Assembly (NCBI GenBank): GCA_037147155.1
Contig: JBAWVR010000022.1
Location: 1 to 14,362, forward strand
Direction of reading: 5' to 3'
Source: JBAWVR01 sp037147155
GTDB taxonomy: Bacteria; Patescibacteriota; Minisyncoccia; Phycocordibacterales; GWA1-40-21
Length of the DNA stretch: 14,362 nucleotides
Shown: positions 12,452-14,362 of the stretch, piece after piece
How the letters are laid out: each line of letters starts with the position of its first letter
How positions within the stretch are numbered: the stretch's first letter is position 1
Notes under the pieces: generated by a model
The model's database searches: none
What the model was told of the DNA's origin: nothing
What the model saw: only the letters and a program-made list of their open reading frames with translations
Made by a program: the position numbers and the translations under genes

Positions 12452-12467
12452 GTTATCTGTGGATAAC
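12452..12467. promoter_or_regulatory. Palindrome containing one DnaA-box-like site
   Basis: GTTATC-TGTG-GATAAC is a perfect inverted repeat. Its right part TGTGGATAA (12458-12466) is the complement of the consensus DnaA box TTATCCACA. A single site does not make an origin. Confidence 0.4.
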
Positions 12468-12473
12468 TTTCCA

Positions 12474-12511
12474 AATAAAAAACCGGGCCACTCTCCTTTC
12501 AAGAGCGGCCC
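12474..12511 (-). terminator. Terminator of the 233-residue gene
   Basis: GGGCCGCTCT pairs with AGAGTGGCCC (one G-T pair), followed by GGTTTTTTATTT on the minus strand, 24 bases after the stop codon. Confidence 0.85.
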
Positions 12512-12535
12512 AGGGCTAATTTCTAAATTACATAA

Positions 12536-13237
12536 TCATTGTTTGATACTGAAAAGAATCTTGTCATCAGGTTCGAAGGTTGCATCCTCCTGTTCACCGT
12601 GTGGAGCCAAATAATGGCTTCCGCAGGAGTAGTAGAAACGCAGTGTTCTCCTGACGCTGACATTTCCTTCCAACTCAAATTTCATTGACATTACTGCAAG
12701 GTGTAATGTTTCCCTGTACTCCATAAACTCTTTTTGTTTTACCAACCCGCGAATAATGTCTGGATGAAAAGTAGACAGACCAAAATTTTGGGCTCTGTCA
12801 TAAAGCTCTTGCCATCCGGTTTTTTCCGTTAGGTTAAGCTGTCTGGGCGTGGTGACACCAAGCTGCCAACGATTACCACCGAACGGAGACATCCACGTAC
12901 AGATACCTGTTATATATTGTGGAACAAAACATTTATCAATCACCTTTACCCCACTCTCTTCAATTTCGTTACGAAATTTGAAGGGAACAACCTTGGCAAC
13001 CGTATGCTCAAAAGAAACGAGATGCGAGCATATTACTTGAGCCGGACAAATCACCAGTTTTTTAGAGTTGATCATTCGCAAGAAATCAACATAGTCGTCG
13101 AAGCCGGCCTGAGCAGCCAAAGTCATAATGGCTGCTTTGATTTTACCGGTCTCCGTCTTGTCGTAATCTCTCGGATTGGTGTACGGTTCGCGGTCGGTGT
13201 TGTTGTCTGGTTTCAGACTGCCTGTTTTACTTGTCAT
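12536..13237 (-). CDS. Uncharacterised 233-residue protein
   Basis: I do not recognise the family. The frame starts at ATG 13237 with a clear SD (GGGGAG, centred about 10 bases upstream). No signal peptide or membrane helix is seen. Residues 1-33 are polar and probably disordered (TSKTGSLKPDNNTDREPYTN). Residues 34-75 are helical then hydrophobic (KLVICPAQVICSHLVSF). The central part contains CTWMSPFGGNRWQLGVTT, rich in Trp and Gly, and the end has RRTLRFYYSCGSHYLAPHGE with Cys and His residues that could bind metal, though no standard motif is present. It has its own predicted promoter, a structured leader and a good terminator, so it is a one-gene unit between tpiA and tuf. Confidence 0.8.
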   Translation of the reverse strand: MTSKTGSLKPDNNTDREPYTNPRDYDKTETGKIKAAIMTLAAQAGFDDYVDFLRMINSKKLVICPAQVICSHLVSFEHTVAKVVPFKFRNEIEESGVKVIDKCFVPQYITGICTWMSPFGGNRWQLGVTTPRQLNLTEKTGWQELYDRAQNFGLSTFHPDIIRGLVKQKEFMEYRETLHLAVMSMKFELEGNVSVRRTLRFYYSCGSHYLAPHGEQEDATFEPDDKILFSIKQ

Positions 13238-13244
13238 TGTCTCT

Positions 13245-13264
13245 TCTCCCCGTGCTTTCGCACG
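13245..13264 (-). promoter_or_regulatory. GAAA-tetraloop hairpin abutting the SD of the 233-residue gene
   Basis: CGTGC-GAAA-GCACG (13264-13251 on the minus strand) is a perfect 5-bp stem with a GNRA loop. The SD GGGGAG follows without a gap. Such a placement could tune ribosome access. Confidence 0.5.
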
Positions 13265-13310
13265 TTCTTAGGGTTATTCATCCTCTACCTGAGGAATGGG
13301 CTGATTGACC

Positions 13311-13369
13311 AACCTTGGTCACAGCCAAAAGTTTTCATACAGATGGGAACTTTTGGCTGTGACCAGGTT
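13311..13369 (-). promoter_or_regulatory. Long hairpin in the leader of the 233-residue gene
   Basis: A perfect 17-bp stem (13317-13333 with 13348-13364) extends inward through G-T pairs and outward past a bulge to about 24 pairs. No T-tract follows on either strand, so it is not a simple terminator. It could be a regulatory RNA structure or a small palindromic insertion. Confidence 0.6.
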
Positions 13370-13403
13370 TAATATGTAATTTAGATTTAAAAGAACTGGG
13401 TAC

Positions 13404-13432
13404 ATAGAACACCAGTTTTGAGACAAAGTCAA
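13404..13432 (-). promoter_or_regulatory. Possible promoter of the 233-residue gene
   Basis: -35 TTGACT (13432-13427), a 17-base spacer and -10 TTCTAT (13409-13404). It begins right after the tpiA terminator and would give a leader of about 160 bases with two hairpins. Confidence 0.45.
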
Positions 13433-13471
13433 CAAAACCCACTTGAGGCCGGACCTCAAGTAGGTTTTGTT
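13431..13471 (-). terminator. Terminator of tpiA
   Basis: Arms 13431-13448 and 13454-13471 pair over 17 positions with one C/A mismatch: ACTTGAGG in the core and AACAAAACC/GGTTTTGTT outside. It starts 8 bases after the tpiA stop. Confidence 0.88.
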
Positions 13472-13479
13472 TTAAGATA

Positions 13480-14232
13480 CTACATCATCAAAATTTTGTT
13501 GAAGTCGGCAGTCTCGAGACTTCCACGTCCGATCAATAATCCCGCCACGTCCCCAGTACGGAGAAAGCCTTGAGCGTTTTTGGAAGACACTGAGCCACCA
13601 TAGAGTATAGACACTTTGTCCGCCGTCTCGCGGCCAAACAAATCAGACAAGCATTTGCGAACAAAAATAGTAGCTTCGTGCAAATCTCTCTCATCAATAG
13701 CTCCACTTTCCTTTTTGCCGATAGCCCAGACTGGTTCATAGGCTACAATAATTTTTGGTACTTGAATACGTTTAATCTTGGACAAGGAAATGGAAATTTG
13801 TTCTTTCAAATTGTGCCAGAAATCTCCCTGGTCATCACGAATAGTTTCGCCAACACAGAGAATTGGAGTTAGTCCTGCCTTCATAGCCAAAGCTACTTTC
13901 TGAGCAACGAGTTCAGCTGTCTCACCAATCTTGCGTCTTTCGGAATGTCCGAGTATAACATATTGAGCACCCGCGGATTTCAACATATTCACAGTATTTT
14001 CACCCGTAAATGATCCCTCGAGATTTAACGATACGTCTTGAGCACCCCAAGACACATTAGCAGACTTGTTGGTAGACAGAACCGGCAAAAAAGCCATCGG
14101 CGGACAGATGACTACTTTGGTATTTTTTAATTTCGGCCAGAATTTCTTCTGTTCAAGAACAATCTTCTTGGCTAGATCTAGAGATGAAGGATTGGCCTTC
14201 CAGTTCGCAATAATAATTTTTTTCTTTTCCAT
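13480..14232 (-). CDS. tpiA: Triose-phosphate isomerase
   Basis: The enzyme interconverts dihydroxyacetone phosphate and glyceraldehyde 3-phosphate in glycolysis, in the cytosol. Active-site residues are all visible: Asn10 and Lys12 in IIANWKAN, His96 in VILGHSERR, and Glu166 in VAYEPVWAIGK, where the last part is the hinge of catalytic loop 6. The phosphate-binding segments SILYGGSVSSKNA and GLLIGRGSL follow; the latter is usually GGASL. Length is 250 residues, normal for the family. An extended -10 lies six bases before ATG 14232, so the mRNA is predicted to be leaderless. A terminator follows, so it is a single-gene unit. Confidence 0.98.
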   Translation of the reverse strand: MEKKKIIIANWKANPSSLDLAKKIVLEQKKFWPKLKNTKVVICPPMAFLPVLSTNKSANVSWGAQDVSLNLEGSFTGENTVNMLKSAGAQYVILGHSERRKIGETAELVAQKVALAMKAGLTPILCVGETIRDDQGDFWHNLKEQISISLSKIKRIQVPKIIVAYEPVWAIGKKESGAIDERDLHEATIFVRKCLSDLFGRETADKVSILYGGSVSSKNAQGFLRTGDVAGLLIGRGSLETADFNKILMM

Positions 14233-14238
14233 GGCCCT

Positions 14239-14247
14239 ATTATATCA
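14239..14247 (-). promoter_or_regulatory. Extended -10 promoter of tpiA
   Basis: TGA plus perfect TATAAT (14244-14239), then AGGGCC and ATG 14232. Six bases separate the -10 from the start codon. A weak TTGGAC lies 18 bases upstream as a possible -35. Confidence 0.7.
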
Positions 14248-14271
14248 CTTTTAAGCCATTTAGTCCAATTT

Positions 14272-14362
14272 TTACCCGTTAAAGTTTTTGCCAACAAAAA
14301 AGTTGGCCAAGGTAGTCTTGAGAAAATTCCTACCATATCTCGTCTTGAGATACTTCTCTCTC
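14272..14362 (-). CDS. C-terminal tail of an unidentified gene, cut by window edge
   Basis: A minus-strand frame enters from the right edge and gives 29 residues before TAA, ending LANFFVGKNFNG. It is basic and rich in Lys, Phe and Asn. It stops 39 bases before tpiA, leaving room for the tpiA promoter, which suits a real gene end. Another minus frame is also open here and would overlap tpiA, so the choice is not certain. No family can be named from so short a tail. Confidence 0.4.
   Translation of the reverse strand, partial: REKYLKTRYGRNFLKTTLANFFVGKNFNG

Larger units (their letters stand above)
11951..12535. other. 585-base gene-free region upstream of tuf
   Basis: It holds the tuf leader (11951 to about 12161) with hairpins, the tuf promoter (12168-12195), two 12-base direct repeats (12371-12402), a hairpin ACCAAGG/CCTTGGT (about 12428-12446), a DnaA-box-like site (12458-12466), and the terminator of the 233-residue gene (12474-12511). 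A plus-strand frame at 12245-12466 has no SD or recognisable product and is not called. Confidence 0.65.

Noticed and set aside
12245..12466. 73-codon plus-strand frame upstream of tuf
   Set aside because: No SD, no recognisable product, and it runs over direct repeats, a hairpin and the DnaA-like box.
12452..12467. Replication origin near the DnaA-like box
   Set aside because: Only one good box, no dnaA or dnaN gene, and no AT-rich unwinding region with further boxes.
1..14362. CRISPR array or cas genes
   Set aside because: No regularly spaced repeats with unique spacers and no Cas-like proteins were seen.

Overview
The window looks like part of a chromosome from a Candidate Phyla Radiation (Patescibacteria) bacterium, most likely of the Parcubacteria group. 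This is an inference from three things: divergent r-proteins with Lys/Ala-rich tails, r-protein genes that mostly lack Shine-Dalgarno (SD) sequences, and an EF-Tu whose switch I loop departs from the usual RGITI form. No rRNA, tRNA or CRISPR array was found, and stop codons read as in the standard code.

Layout, read in the direction of most genes (minus strand, right to left). At the right edge are the tail of an unidentified gene (14272-14362) and tpiA, triose-phosphate isomerase (13480-14232). An unknown 233-residue gene (12536-13237) follows, behind a structured leader. A gene-free stretch of 585 bases holds the promoter and long leader of tuf. Then comes the first half of the S10 r-protein operon: tuf-rpsJ-rplC-rplD-rplW-rplB. 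In most bacteria rpsS follows rplB directly. Here about 3.5 kb intervenes, and the second half, rpsS-rplV-rpsC-rplP-rpmC-rpsQ-rplN-rplX-rplE, restarts from its own consensus promoter. It ends in a strong terminator one base after the rplE stop, so the usual spc continuation (rpsN, rpsH, rplF and so on) is absent. A truncated membrane-protein gene runs off the left edge.

The island between rplB and rpsS holds five genes on both strands: a 32-residue single-span membrane peptide, an unrecognised 325-residue protein, a GNAT acetyltransferase, a TrmB-like regulator, and a 53-residue double CxxCxGxG zinc peptide. It also holds two inverted copies of a 34-base terminator hairpin, a REP-like palindrome, and a run of hairpins next to rplB. 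Beside that run lies what looks like a second copy of the last codons of rplB.

Three ways of starting translation appear side by side. Four minus-strand genes (left-edge membrane protein, GNAT, TrmB-like regulator, tpiA) have a -10 box exactly six bases before the ATG. Transcription would then begin at the A of the start codon, giving leaderless mRNAs. The r-protein genes mostly have A/T-rich spacers without SD. Three small or unknown genes (4517, 7129, 13237) have clear SD sequences. The TrmB-like gene also has a perfect 17-base palindrome between its -35 and -10 boxes, which suggests autorepression.
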